64,000 nucleotides of DNA from positions 1 through 64,000 of the forward strand of contig JAHLKF010000040.1 in NCBI GenBank assembly GCA_025558075.1, read 5' to 3'. Shown piece after piece: positions 46,815 through 59,700 of the stretch. Each line of letters begins with the position of its first letter. Position 1 is the first letter of the stretch. The translations under genes were made by a program, and so were the position numbers. The stretch comes from Gaertneriomyces semiglobifer (Eukaryota; Chytridiomycota; Chytridiomycetes; Spizellomycetales; Spizellomycetaceae). The notes beneath the pieces were generated by a model. It worked only from the letters and a program-made list of their open reading frames with translations. It was not told the origin of the DNA and made no database searches.

Positions 46815-46886
46815 CGCCCGATGTGGGTGTCGAACCCACGACCTTAAGGTTAAAAGCCTCACGCTCTGCCACTGAGCTAATCGGGC
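46815..46886 (-). tRNA. tRNA-Lys (UUU), copy 3
   Basis: Reverse strand, 72 bases, identical to copy 1 at 16350, including the D-loop C. The TTT anticodon and all four stems are intact. Confidence 0.97.
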
Positions 46887-47366
46887 CTTCGCTGAACGCT
46901 CTGCTGTCCTCTGCATGTGTATTGTGCTCATTCACGTTTAATCTGCTTTGAACCCTTGCTCTGTTGCCGCCAAGCCTCTTGATAACCTCGTCGTGATCTT
47001 GAATTGAATTCAGACTTTTCATACTTGGAACTAGCACAGCACCGTTCGCAATATCTGCGATTTGCGTATGGTTGTATATGTATGGATACGGGCGGGTGGT
47101 GGGCCTGGGGGTTTGTGAATTTATTAATGAATCGACCCACTATTAATTATGGATCGACACTTTTGCTTTCCATTGCTACGAATAATAACATTTGCATTTG
47201 AGGCAGCACAACAAGCAAGCCATCCTTTTGACATTCCACTAATATCATAACTCATAGTAATCATAATCAATAATCAAGCAATGAGAGTAGTACGTAGGGT
47301 GGGGGGAAGTGATATTAGTAGTGCGTACTATGCATATGATGATAGTTAGTACCTAGTTACTAACAC

Positions 47367-47423
47367 ACCAACCAACCAACCAACCAACCAACCAACCAAC
47401 CAACCAACCAACCAACCAACCAA
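47367..47423 (+). repeat. (AACC)14 tetranucleotide repeat
   Basis: About 14 uninterrupted copies of AACC. It differs from the usual fungal telomere unit TTAGGG. Confidence 0.95.
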
Positions 47424-47561
47424 ACCAATCTCATAATATTAACCAATCCACTAATACTAGCAATCCAATTAAATAGTAATAGCAACATTAAACATTTTAA
47501 AAGAAGAGATCAGCAGCGAATCAATTAACAGACAGACGGACGGACATTGGCCCCACACATG

Positions 47562-47568
<7 letters not shown>

Positions 47569-47605
<37 letters not shown>
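47569..47605 (+). repeat. (CA)n microsatellite
   Basis: About 17 CA units; it lies about 250 bases before the HECT start codon. Confidence 0.9.
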
Positions 47606-47607
<2 letters not shown>

Positions 47608-47854
47608 CACAGGAAGGACATCGACAGAGGCTTGATCTTGAACTTGACTTGAAATTGACAGGGCGCCCGTACTTTGCATTTGACAGATACTTACACACAC
47701 AGAGTGAAGGAAGATACACACACTACATATACATACACACAAGCAACGCATAGTCCACAATCGAATGTCGCAGGGAATGGTTTAATCTATATTTCGCTTT
47801 TTGCTTTTTTGCTTGTTGCTCAAACCCCCCCACCCCACTTTGGTATTGAAATAA

Positions 47855-50800
47855 ATGGACTCGCCCACTCCATTGGACACCACCACCACCAGCAGCAAGG
47901 GTACTACCACTACTACAACCACCAACAGAAACAGCAGCAGCAGCAAGGATACTACAACATCTACAACAACCACAACAACAACAACAACCAACACTACTAC
48001 AAACACTACGAGTGAGATTTCGATCGGTGCGGGCAAAAAGAGAAAGAGGTCGCTCCAACAGGACCTGCATTCCACTGACAACAACAACAACAACACTACT
48101 GTTGCCGCTTCTCCGAGAAGAAGGTACGTTTTCATTAGATACCGCACACAGAACTACATTGTGTATATATATACATATACATTCGTGTGCTTATCGCCTA
48201 TTCCCCCCAACTCATTGACTCTTAATAGATCGCGGCGGCTGTTGAATCAATCACCCTCAACATCAACATCCAATTCAATCACTGCTACACTTCCTACTAC
48301 TACTGCTACCTCTACAACAACAAGGAAACGGCGTCGTCGTCGCGGCCAATCTCCCCTTTCATCATCTTCTTCCTCCGCTTCTCCACCACTACCATCCGCT
48401 TCCCAACCGCCCCTCAAACGACCGCGTCGTAGTACCACTGCTCCATCTACCGGTACCGTGATACCCACACCCATACACTACGACATCAACAACACTACTG
48501 TTGGTGAAGGCATGCCGAAATCAGATCGAAACACGGCGTTGAGCGATCTGTTGGATGCACCTGCTGGTCGCACGCGGCGCAAGATGCGTGATAACAAGAC
48601 GAGACCGGGATCGCAAGGCGCTAGTACTACCACTGTTCGTGTCAAACCCACAGGGGAGATGGGTGATCTCGATCGTAATAATACTGGTGGTGATGCATCT
48701 GCGAGTGCGAGTGCTGGTGCGAGGAGAAAGGGAAAGCGAAAACTCCGACAGGGTATGGATACGCAATCTGAATGGAATGCTGAGGGAGGGGTTGCGGACG
48801 ATGAGGGTAAAGACGCGGTGGTTAAGGGTGAGAGCGGTGAGGGCGGTGGGTCAACGGGTGATAGGGCGCCACCACCGTCTGGTGGGAATGAAGATGAAGA
48901 GCACCAACAGCGTGTGCGGGTGATGGATCATGATGAAGCTAACGAAGAGGATTCGGACGATGTCCTTGGTGACGAACTCCTTGCATACGACGTTCACCAA
49001 CGCGATATCGACGATGATGATGATGATGATGAACATGACGAAAACGAGGATGACGAGGAAGAGGATGATATCGACGCCATGTCTCATCCCCTCCACGACC
49101 TCTTCTCCATGCGATCCCGTATGGCCCAACTCCTCGGTCTCCACACCACCAGCACCAGTAACAACAGTAACAACACCGGTCATCAACAGACGGGCAAGTA
49201 TGCGGAGATGTTACAGACCTTGCAAGCCGGACGGGTGCATGATAAAGTCATGGCGTTGCAGGAGTTGAGCGAGGTGCTAGTCATGGCGAGTGAGGATATG
49301 TTTGTGGGTGGGCGGTTGAGAGGGTGGGATACGGATCGGTATTGTAAGGTGTTGGTGGGGATGGTGCAAAAGGGGGTGACGAGTGAATCTATGATGCATG
49401 GTGGTATGAATACTAGTAGTGGGGGTGGGGGGTTGATGAGTGTTCCGGAGGATATGAGGAGTTTGCCGAGAGAGATTTTGATCGAGTTGGGGTTTGATAT
49501 CGGAATGGAAGAAGAACCGAGTGTTCATAGTGGGGTAGTGTCAGATGAAAAGGCAGAAGACGCAGAAACTGTCACTCCCGATATGTTGTTGTTAGCCTTA
49601 CGGTGTTTGACTAATCTTCTTGACGCCCATCCACTCTCCCTAAGCGCCATGTTAAGCCACGGCCTTGTTCCTGCGCTACTCGGGTTATTGACACGCATGG
49701 AGACGTTGGGATTCTTGGATGTTGTTGAAGGTGTGGTGGGGTTGTTGTTTCGAACGAGTCAGGAGGCGCCGGGGACGGTGTTGAGGGAGGGGGGTGTGAC
49801 GGGTGTTCTGGGGGTGGTGGAGTTTCTGGGAGGGGAGACGGCGAGGAGGGGGGTGAGTGTTGTTGTGGAGGGGTTGGGGGAGTTGGGGAGGGTTGTGCGG
49901 TATGGGAGTAGTACGAGTTCGTTGCAACAGTCAATGCGATCTCTACAACAAAATCGGGCGCTACAACAAATGGGGTCTCATCAACCAACGCAGCAAACGA
50001 CGGGTGGGAGTACGAATCGCACTCAAAATCGTGAAGATGATGATGATGAGCGCGATGTGGAACCTGTAAATGATGGTGATGATGGAAATGCAATCATCAA
50101 AGTCACAGACCGCACATCCGCCATCGCGACAGTGACCCGTGTCATGCCGGTTCTGGAACGGTTGATGGCGTATGGGGATACCAAGCTTGTGAAGGAGTGT
50201 GTGAGAGGGGTGGAGAGGGTTTTGGAGTGGGTTATCAGACCGATACTTTTAAATGGTGGACCCTTAAGTGGGTTGGGACGACAACGAAATGGAAATATGA
50301 GTGCTTCTTCTGCTAATGGTGGGAGAGGGATGAAGCGTCAGAGTGAGCGAAATCGGGAGAGCCAACCCAATCGTGATGGTACAACGAATGATGGGGTAAC
50401 GAACGATGGTGTGTCAAACGATGATGCACAAAATGATGATGATAGTATATCCCAAGACGTCAAACTGTTGATCGACCGTCTTATAACGCCTCAAATCGTC
50501 GATCGGATGATGGACGTGTGTGTGGATAGTGGTACTGATCGGGGGGTCGTTTTGGGTGTGTTGAGGTGTTTGTGGTATATGAGTTTTTCGGATGGGTTGG
50601 CGGCTGGGATGATCAAGAGTCATCATATCACTGATCATGTCAGTGATCATCATCATCATGACAGTAGTGATCGTCGTGACAGTCGTACGAATCAGAGTGG
50701 GAGTGGCAGTGGTGATAGTGGGCAAAATGAGAGTGGTGAGAAGCGTGTTTTTGGTTTAGAACGCGTTGTGCAAGTCTTAGTCGGAGGTGTCACCCGCACC

Positions 50801-53800
50801 GAGCGAGATCGAGGTGATCGACAGGAGAGTACTATTGTGAGAGGTGGACCGCCGCGGTTTGAGAGGGATGCGGAAGTCAAGATGTGGGTTGTGAGGGTGT
50901 GTTGCGGGGTTGTGCCTGGGTGTGGGTGGGGGTTGGTGTCTTCAAAAACGAGTGGTGGGATGTCAAAGAGTGAGATATCAACATGTTCAAAGAGTGGTGA
51001 GAAGGGTGCGAGTGGTGAGAGTTGTGAGAGTTGTGAAAGTGGTGCAACGACCGTGAGTGATGGAGGTGTGGCGTCGAGCCCCAACGAACCATTGAACCCC
51101 ACCGATTGTTTGACTTTGAGTGATCGTCGCCGTGTCAAACTCATGGGATGGGCATTACGCCGGTTCGTCAAGCGGTGTTTAAGTGTCTGGGTCGATTGTG
51201 TTGAGACGTTGGATGAACACTCCATATCCACTTCTTCTGGTTCTTCTTCTTCTTCTGTTCTTGGAAGTGGGGGGATGGGTGTTTATGGTTTTAGTGGATT
51301 GAGTGGTGGTTTTAACGGTGGTGTGAGTGGGGTGGGAGTGAGTAAACGTCTGGGTGTGGAGTGTGTGGTGAAGGCTGTTTGGTGGGCGGTTTGTGGAAGG
51401 GATGTGTTTGAGGGTGTGATGGGTGGCGGGAAATCGCAATCAAAATCGCAATCAAAATCGCAATCAAAATCACAACAACAACAACAACAACACCAAGAAC
51501 AACCACAACAACAACAAGCACAACCACAACAACGAGAACAAGAACAGCAGCGAGAACCACTCGTAGAGAGGTGTGATGGAAGGTGTGATGGTACCGATAT
51601 GGAGCCCATGGATCTTGTTACGGGTGTACCCCGGTTCGCCAAGTTTCTATGCACCTTATTGACCAGTGGAGACGTGCGAGACACCAGTAGTAACAATGAC
51701 CACGACATTGTCGAAACTGTCATTGGTAATCTTGGTGGGACTGAGAGTGTGTCACGCAAAGTTGATGGGAGTCAGAAGCGGGAGGAAAGCGGTACGATGA
51801 AAGTGAGAGTTACGACAAAAGAGGCGCCTAGGTTGTGGATGAACGCTGTGGGTGTGTGTGTGTTGGGTGGGGTTGTGGATGTTGTCCGACGAAACACCAA
51901 ACTGTCTGATACATCTGACAAACCACATGGGGACATCACGAATGGTGATGGGGAACGGTTGGTGAATGCGTGGCGACGGGAGGGGGTTTTCGAACGTGTG
52001 AGAGCGTGTTTGAAAGCCTGGGGGTATGACGATAGTGATAAGAATGATACCACTACGACAACGACTGTACAGAGTTCCGATGGGAAGGCGTCTGGTGTCA
52101 CCCTTGATCATGAGGGTGAGGGTGGCAAGCAAACGGATGGGTCAGAGGGGGAACCGCGAAACGATGAGTTCCGACGTCGAGTCAAGGAATTGATGTGTTC
52201 CTTGAAGACTCTGCGGAATCGGCAGACTGTATTGGGTGACGACGGTACGGGTGGGGCCTCGAGAAATGGAGCAGTGCAAGGGGGATTGGGAATGGGAGTT
52301 GAAGGTGTGGTGACGTTGTTTGAGAGTGTGAAGGATTTGGCGAAACGGGTTGGAGTGGATGTGGAAGAGATGGAGCGGGAGGTGGAGGCGGAGTTTGCGT
52401 CAAATTCCAGTAAAGCGAACGAGATGATTGCTGGTCTAGCGGGGAGTAGTCAGGGTGTGGAAGGTGATAACACCCCCACCGGCGAGACCACCACATCCTC
52501 TGATGGCCAAGACAAGGAACTGGTAGGAGAAGGGGATGGTGAGATGGTCAGTGTGATGGATTTACTTCAAGGTATCCGATCTGTGCTGTCCGTCCTCAAA
52601 CCGACGGCGGGGGCTGGTGCTGGAAGTAGTAACAGTGGCGTTTCGGCGACGGCTGGGATGGGTGGAGAGGGGGTGACGAGTTTGGTGTTTGTGGATGGAC
52701 GGATGTATGATGTTGAGACGGTGTTGGGGTATTTGAGGACCGAGGGATTGCGCGTGTTGGAGATTGGGGGGACGAAGCAGGGGGGTGAGGTGGTGGGCGT
52801 TGTGGATCGGATGCGGGAAGTTGTCAAATCGTCTGTTAGCAGTGGTGAAAGTCGTAGTACTAGTGAGGATGAAACTGATGAGCAGGGATATTTTGAAGTG
52901 TGTGTGAATGTCATGCGACAGCTTGCGGGTGTGGTCAAGTGTTGTACGGCGTATGAGGTTGGAGAGGCTGGGTTGGTGAAGGTTTTGGAAGCGTGGTTTA
53001 GGGAAGAACAGGATGGGATTGATGCTGCTGCTGTGATTTCGACAGAGAAGGGTGGGGAAGAGGAACAGCAAAAACAGCAGCGTCTTTCGCAGTCTCAGTC
53101 TGAGGTGTTGAGTGTGCGACGCAAACGGGAATTGAGAGTGCGTGCGTTTATGGCTGTATTCATGGGTGTAGTCGCACCCGTTCTTGCTGGGTCCACTGAC
53201 AATAACACTACCGGTACTGGCAACAGCACGGCAATGGAGGTTGGTGATGGTAGTGCTGCTTCTGGACCAATGATGGCGAAGGATGTGTTTGTGTTGGGCG
53301 GGTTAGACGGTCTTTTACGTCTTTTGCACGAGTGTTTGGAGCGCAGCGAAGGGTTTGGTGTTTGGACGACGTTTCCGGCCGGGTATCATGGGGGGTACGC
53401 TTATACTGGTGGTGCCAGTGGTAGTGGGATGGAACGAAACGGGTTAGGACGACAGATGCGTGTGCGGTTGAATCCAGTGATTGCTGAACCGGAAAAGACG
53501 GGAGAGAGTGGCCGGAAACAGGTTGTTGAGGCGTTGAGTGGGATGCGGGATGTGGTTGTGATGGTGCATGCTGTGGCGGGGTGGGGGGTTGTTGGGGAGT
53601 GGGTTCGGAGTCGTGTGAGTGGTGGGACGGGGGGTGCGAGTATGGGGTTTGGAGTAATGGATGTGAGTGATGAGGAAGAGGAAGATGATGAGGAGGAGAT
53701 TGAGGACGATGGGGATGAGGATGAGATGCGTGAGGGTGACGGTGAGGAGGAACATGAAGGGGAGGGTGTCTTGCTGGATGATGAAGATGAAGATAATGAT

Positions 53801-55898
53801 GAGGGAGAGGAGGTTCGGGATTTGGTAGAGTGTGCGGAGGGGAGTGGTGCCAGTGACAGCGTTACGAGCAGTGAGAGTGCCGGTGGGGAGAAGCAGGATG
53901 TGAATGCGACTGAGGCTTCTGCATCTACGGGGATCAGCACGACACCTGCGACGGCTGCGTCTTCTTCTTCGACGACGACGACTGCTCCCGTGAAATCGTA
54001 TGCGGAAGCCGTCCAGACCCCACCCAAGTTCCGGGTGCGGTTCACTGTTGCGGGCGGGGAAGTTGGGCCTGACGAAACTGTGTTTGGCGCTGCGTGGCGA
54101 AGTGAACTTGAACGTATGAGGAGCGAGGGCAAGCGGGGAGATGTCAATGCGTGGAAGGGAGTGAGTGTAGATGTTGATCTTGTGTGGGATGACGAAGGGG
54201 ATGGTAAAGGTAGTACAGCAGACGAGGCACCAATCGAAGAAGGGTTATATAGAACTGATATGCCAACTGAAATTGAAAGGGGGGCGGAGGTTGGGAGTGT
54301 GTTATTTGTGTTGAGGGTCCTTTGGGATATGGGCCGCCGGTGGCCCACGTTATATGAAGACGACGAGGAATTTGAGGATGTAGATTTGAGTTCTCGAGGT
54401 GTCTATACGCTTCCTCCGCCGCGGTTTGTCAGTTCGCGGTTGGAGACCAAGGTGATGCGACAGTTGGACCAGGTGTTGGTTGTTGCGTCGGGGGTGGCGC
54501 CCGAGTGGTGGAAGGTGCTTCTTAAAGAGTTTGGGTTTTTGTTTACGTTTGAAGCGCGGAGGGTGTGGATGCAGAGCACTGGGTTTGGGTTTGCGAGGGG
54601 TGTGCAGACGTGGTTGGCCCGGCATTCTCGAAGAAGCGGTGGAAGTGGTGGTGGTGGTGGTGGTGCTGGTGGGGGTGGGTCTCATGGACAAGAAGGGAGT
54701 GTGGGAAGAGTGCAGCGGCAGAAAGTGAGGATTGCGAGGGGACGAGTTGTGGAGAGTGCGATGAAGGTGATGGAGCTGTACGCCCACGGACGTGCGGTTC
54801 TGGAGGTGGAGTTCTTCGATGAAGTAGGGACGGGGTTGGGACCTACTCTGGAGTTTTATGATTTGGTTGCGAGAGAGGTTATGAAACCGGACGGGTGTGT
54901 GGTGGGCGGTGTCAAGTGTCGGCTGTGGAGAGAGGCCGAGTTTATGTTCCCTAGACCGGCGGTGGACGGGGAAAAGGAGATGAACAAGTGTGTGGAGGTG
55001 ATGCGGATGTTGGGAAGTTTGGTGGCCCGGGCTGTGGTGGATGGACGAACCGTTGAGATGCCCCTACACGAAGTGTTTTTGGAGATGGTCATTTGGAAAC
55101 AGCGGTATGATGTGGAAAGTGTGACTTGGAAGCGGGCGTTGATGAGACGGTTGAAAAGGGTAGATAGGGTGCTCTGGAGCAGTTTGAAGCGACTGTTGAG
55201 TATGAAGCGAGAAGAGGTGGAGGGGTTAGCGTTAGAGTTCGTGTTGCCAGGGTACGACTTGCCTTTGGGAGAGGGTATGGTTACTGGGCGTAACGTGGAG
55301 GAGTATGTGTGGAAAGTGGTGGATGCGACCGTGGGGAGTGGGGTGGAGTATGCTGTTGGCGCGTTCCGAGAAGGGTTTGAAAGAGTGGTTAGTACGAGTG
55401 TTTTGAGAGGCTTTGAAGGCTCGGAGGTCCAAATGGTGTGTGGAGGTGGAGGAGAAGAGGATTGGAGTCTGGAAAGTAAGTACCTTTTTCTTTGTGGGAG
55501 CATTCTGTTTAAAAGTTATTTATGGAGCGATGTTCATTGATGTTGGTTTCCGTTTTCTAGCCTTACGAGACGCTCTGAAAACCGATCACGGCTACAACCC
55601 CAACTCGCCATCCATCCTGTACCTCCTCACCGTGCTTTCTTCCTACACACCGCTCGAACGGCGCGAGTTTTTGAGTTTCTTAACTGGTAGCACGAGATTA
55701 CCGATAGGCGGGTGGAAAACTTTGACCCCATCCTTCACGGTTGTCAAGAAAGTGGTGGATGATCCGGACAGGGTGTTGCCCAGCGTCATGACTTGTGTCA
55801 ATTATTTGAAGTTGCCAGAGTATAAGGATGTGGAAACTTTGAGGGATCGGTTGGGGGTGGCTTGCAGAGAAGGAAGAGGGTGTTTCCATTTGAGTTAA
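47855..55898 (+). CDS. UFD4: HECT E3 ubiquitin ligase of the TRIP12/UFD4 family
   Basis: Transfers ubiquitin through a Cys thioester; UFD4/TRIP12 act in the ubiquitin-fusion degradation pathway. Three exons: 47855–48123, 48229–55475 and 55561–55898; 2617 residues (yeast 1483, human about 1990). The first intron is 105 bases and in frame, so the frame stays open through it, but its donor, acceptor and the AT-rich Tyr/Ile run mark it as intron. Order: Thr/Ser-rich and basic N-terminus (KRPRR, RKRRRRRG), acidic runs, armadillo-like helices from about residue 405 (AEMLQTLQAGRVHDKVMALQ, LRCLTNLLDAHPLSLSAMLS, VKECVRGVERVLEWV), a long low-complexity centre with Gln and acidic tracts, then the HECT domain from about residue 2240 (VEFFDEVGTGLGPTLEFYDL). 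The C lobe has GSTRLPIGGW and VMTCVNYLKLPEY; catalytic Cys is C2584, 33 residues from the end. The 7.2-kb second exon is purine-rich and full of simple triplets. Confidence 0.93.
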
Positions 55899-56782
55899 TC
55901 TGGGAAAACTCTGCGGAACGGTTGTTTTGTTGTAGTTGGAATAGGAAGGGGGATATATATATGATTTGAAAGTGGTGAAGAAGAGGGAAGTATATATGAT
56001 TGAAGGGGGTTTGGGGTTTCTTTTGTTTTGTTTTGATGTTGTGGTGGGAGATACCGTTGTTTTATTGTGTTTTATATGTATATGCTTTTCTGGTTGTTGT
56101 CGATCTTGTATAAGGAGTTGTGAGGAATAATATATATTGGTTACTTACTGGTGAATAGCGTGTATGGCTGGCTGTTAGAGTGTGGGTTGGGTTCTTTGTG
56201 CTTGATGCTTTGTGTTGTGAGGGAACTGGACAGTGGTGGTAATGCGGAAACGCCGTTGGTGTGTGTAGGTGTGAGAAAAAGGTGAGAAAAGAAGGTGTTT
56301 GGCTCACTACTCGAACGGACCAAAGGACCAAACACGAACAATGTAACGTCGAGAAATGGTTGTTTTCCTGGTGTACAGAAGGTGCTGGAAAAATAGGAGA
56401 ATTCGAAAGAGGTTAAAGGTTTGGGGTTGCTTTTGAGGACGACAGTGGGCGGGGCATGAGTCTTGTAGAGGTCGGGGGGTGATGACACGAGGGAGATATC
56501 TGCGAAAAAATGGGTACGAATATGAACTTTGTTTGTTCTAGATGCGGTGTGCATGTTCATTTCAAAGTTTGGGATTTTCTGGCATAATTTTGTTTATCAT
56601 TGTTGTTGGTTTATGGGGCAGCGAGACGGGCTCCTCGGCTTTGTTGTCAATTAAAAAGTCGAACGGTAAACGTATGTCACGTCACATCCCGCAAACAACA
56701 CGGTAGTGTCGGTAACAGCAAAACAGGTATATTGCAAAACAGGTATTTTCAAATGTACAACAGCACCAAAGTAACAAAACCT
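55899..56782. other. Shared 3' region of convergent genes
   Basis: About 880 bases between the stop of the HECT ligase and that of the class C receptor. T/G-rich; TATATATA runs near 55955 and 56130. Nothing coding recognised. Confidence 0.4.
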
Positions 56783-59700
56783 CTACGGTCCCATCACCGG
56801 GTCACCCGGTGCTTCCTCTTGAGTTCTTCCACCGGACGGCATCATGCTACTACGCAGGATATTCACCCTGTTATCATTATTACCAGAGATCGTTTTCCGA
56901 CGGAACCCTTTCTTCCCATGGTCAACGCCGCCGGAGCCGACGTTAAGTATGTCCGCCCACTTTACACATTCTTCTTTTGAACCAGCTTGGCAGATGAACA
57001 TTTGTTTCCCGATGCGAAGTTCAAAGCAGTCCGTGTACTCTTTTGAGTCTTCTAGGACTCGTCCGCTGACCTCGGCTTGCTCTGCATAGAGCCCACTCTA
57101 CGGAAGGGGTAAGGTGTTAACATGTGTGAGATGCGGACACGATGTACCGAGATTTTTGAATTTACCTCTTTCCCATCCTCGCGCAATAATACGGCCCCAA
57201 TTGGTTCCTTCACAAATGACAAGATGCACTTTTTCCACACTTTAACCCATTTGGCCTGATCCTCTACTGGCAGCGTGGTGCTTGTCATCTTGAGAGTAAC
57301 GTAAACAAGAACCCCAGGTCAGAGTGATGCCAAATCATACGAATCGGTAGAATGCTAAAATTGGCAAACATACCACTTCATTGGAGACATCTTGTCTTTT
57401 CGAACCAGGCTTTACTGAAGTACGTAGCATGTCTGCCCCGAAATTGGCCTCGCCGCTGTTGCCATGCAGAGATTTCCACACGATAAATAGCGGCCGACCG
57501 ATCAGAACCGCCCAAGAAATCAACTGGATATCGACATTAATTAATTTTTCTCTGGCCATGGATAATACGACAAGCAACTTACGATCGAGATAATACATGC
57601 GAGGGTCGTGATCAGGAATTTGAACATGTACGTGATGTTCGGAATTCCGTATACCACGGCAATGACAATTGCACTGAAAATGGCAATATTGTACACTATA
57701 TTGAACAATAAAATGAGGGCAGCTTAGTACATATCCTTATATCTGTCTTGCGATTCGAAGCCTGCACTTTACCTGCAAGTCCAATGAACCGGCTTTCATT
57801 GTGCGATGTAGTAATGTTCCTCGTGCGGTACGCCACAATCGTGTTCAATAACATCAACGATCCCGTGTAGGCTAGTATGGCACTGAACACACCGCCGTCT
57901 CGATCAGAGACGCACTGGTATGAGTAGACGAGATCCGTATCAATGCGTTTGGGGTGCGGAAGTTCCACCGTTGTCCAGATAACCAATAATATCTATAAGA
58001 GAGTTTGAGTTATAGATAATTGGTTGAATGGCAGGACTGTGGCTTACGATAGTGATAAACACTGCTCCCAGTGTCCAAAGCAAAATGCGCTTGTCGGTGA
58101 GCGGCATGACTTGAAGTTTGTTGTTCCCAAATATTTTCTGCGTTGAAGGGAGAACATGTAAACCAAGGGTTTTGCACGTGCGAACCAGTAAAAGGGTTGT
58201 TCATACCATCAAGCGCCATGTTTTTGTGAAAAGAGCACCCTAAAAGGCAACGTCAGAACTCCTTGTACGAAAAACAGGTAATCAGGCCTTACCATTGCGA
58301 GGGAATAGCCGATGGAAATAAACCAAGCTTGAATCACGCATCTCGCGACAGTGGGCCTCCCAACGTATGCGTAAGCACCGGCACATATGAGTATAAGGCC
58401 GACAACAATCAGCGAACTGAAGAACGGGCTAATCGCGCGAATGCTTGACTCGTCACGGTAAATGTAAAGCCCGGCCAAAGAAGCGCCGAGAATGCAGATA
58501 AGCAGCGCGAGCAAGATCATGATGACTATTCCAACACCGCTTGACGGCTGCACTGTGCTCTCAACGATTGCTGCATAATTGAAAACGTCAGCCATCAGCA
58601 TGACTAAACTCGCGATGGAAAAGAACCTACGAATGCTGCAATCGCGTCCAGTAGCTGCATCGTCCACCCAATCCTGCAAAACAAACAATGAGAGACGGTT
58701 GCAGATTGCCGTGTGTGAATACCCTGTACCTCGTCGCAAACGCACGTGTCATGGGCAACACACGTGCCGTGGTCGCAGCCCCGATCACAAGTAAACGCGG
58801 GGGGAACACTTCCGAGACCAGTACTAAACCAAATGGCTTCAGTGGGCAACACTTGCTCCATCTCAAACTTAAAGTCGTCCAGTGGAATGATCTTCTTAAC
58901 TTCAACCGTATTTCTGGTCAGCGAGCGTCGGCTGAGGCTTCCAGTGGAACTTCCGAATTGGAAATTCCGAATCGCCCAAGGGACGTGAAAATCGCCGTTG
59001 TTGTCGAAAGAAACTTGGCCACTGGCGCCAAAAAAATCAATATTTAGCATCGCATCACGCAGCAGCTCCCCACTGAATCCTGTGGGCGATGGATTCTCGT
59101 AAAACACTTTGTGTAATGCGCGGGCAACTACGTATGCAGCATCCAAGGTCCTACATCAAAGAGCGTTTCAGTTGTGTGCGTGTACAAAACCCATAGCCCA
59201 AATATTTCTGCACCTGGACAAGTCGCCGTAGAGCGTGTTCTGCTCGTTAGGGTCATCCTCATGGGCCTCCGGAACATGCTCAGGAAATGGGTTGTCAGGT
59301 ATGTAGGTTGCAGGGTCCTTGGTGTTCCAAAGATCGACGACTTTCTGGCGAAGCACTTTATCGCCTATGGTATCACCTGGCACAAGGGTGAAACTGCCAT
59401 TGAAAGGCGCTGAAAGCTCATCATCTAGATCGTTCAACACATATTCTCCGGCAGCTCCTTCGAAAAGCCAGGTGTAACCAGGCCCTACAATTCCAGCGCG
59501 AGCAGCTGCTGCAGCTAGCGTTACGCCGTCCGCGTTGAGAACGTTCGAGATGATCACTTTAGCGCCGGCCTTTTTGATGCTGGCGAGACGAGTTTCGAAT
59601 TCATCGACTGATCCGCCTGCCTTGAGGGTAAGTGTTGAGGATATTTTCATCCCCATCTTGTCGGCCACGGAAAACACTTCATCGCTCATTGCGTAATTAT

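Larger units (their letters stand above)
46887..47854. other. Intergenic with simple repeats, HECT-gene promoter
   Basis: About 970 bases upstream of the HECT ligase. It contains an AACC tetranucleotide run, a CA run, and AT-rich sequence near 47420–47520. No gene seen. Confidence 0.5.

Noticed and set aside
47367..47423. AACC run as an internal telomeric repeat
   Set aside because: The unit differs from TTAGGG-type fungal telomeres; it is a plain tetranucleotide microsatellite.
47521..47760. Val-Cys-rich small protein near the HECT gene
   Set aside because: Translation of the CA repeat on the opposite strand.
48124..48228. Tyr/Ile-rich segment as part of the HECT protein
   Set aside because: It is a 105-base in-frame intron with GTACGT donor and TAG acceptor, AT-rich against its neighbours.
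53401..54348. 315-residue Ser-rich antisense frame
   Set aside because: Shadow of the purine-rich HECT gene exon; composition is the mirror of acidic and Gly codons.
58571..58630. FFSIASLVMLMADVF as an extra membrane segment of the receptor
   Set aside because: It fits a 60-base in-frame intron with GTAGGT donor and GCAG acceptor, so the segment is probably spliced out; retention cannot be excluded without transcripts.
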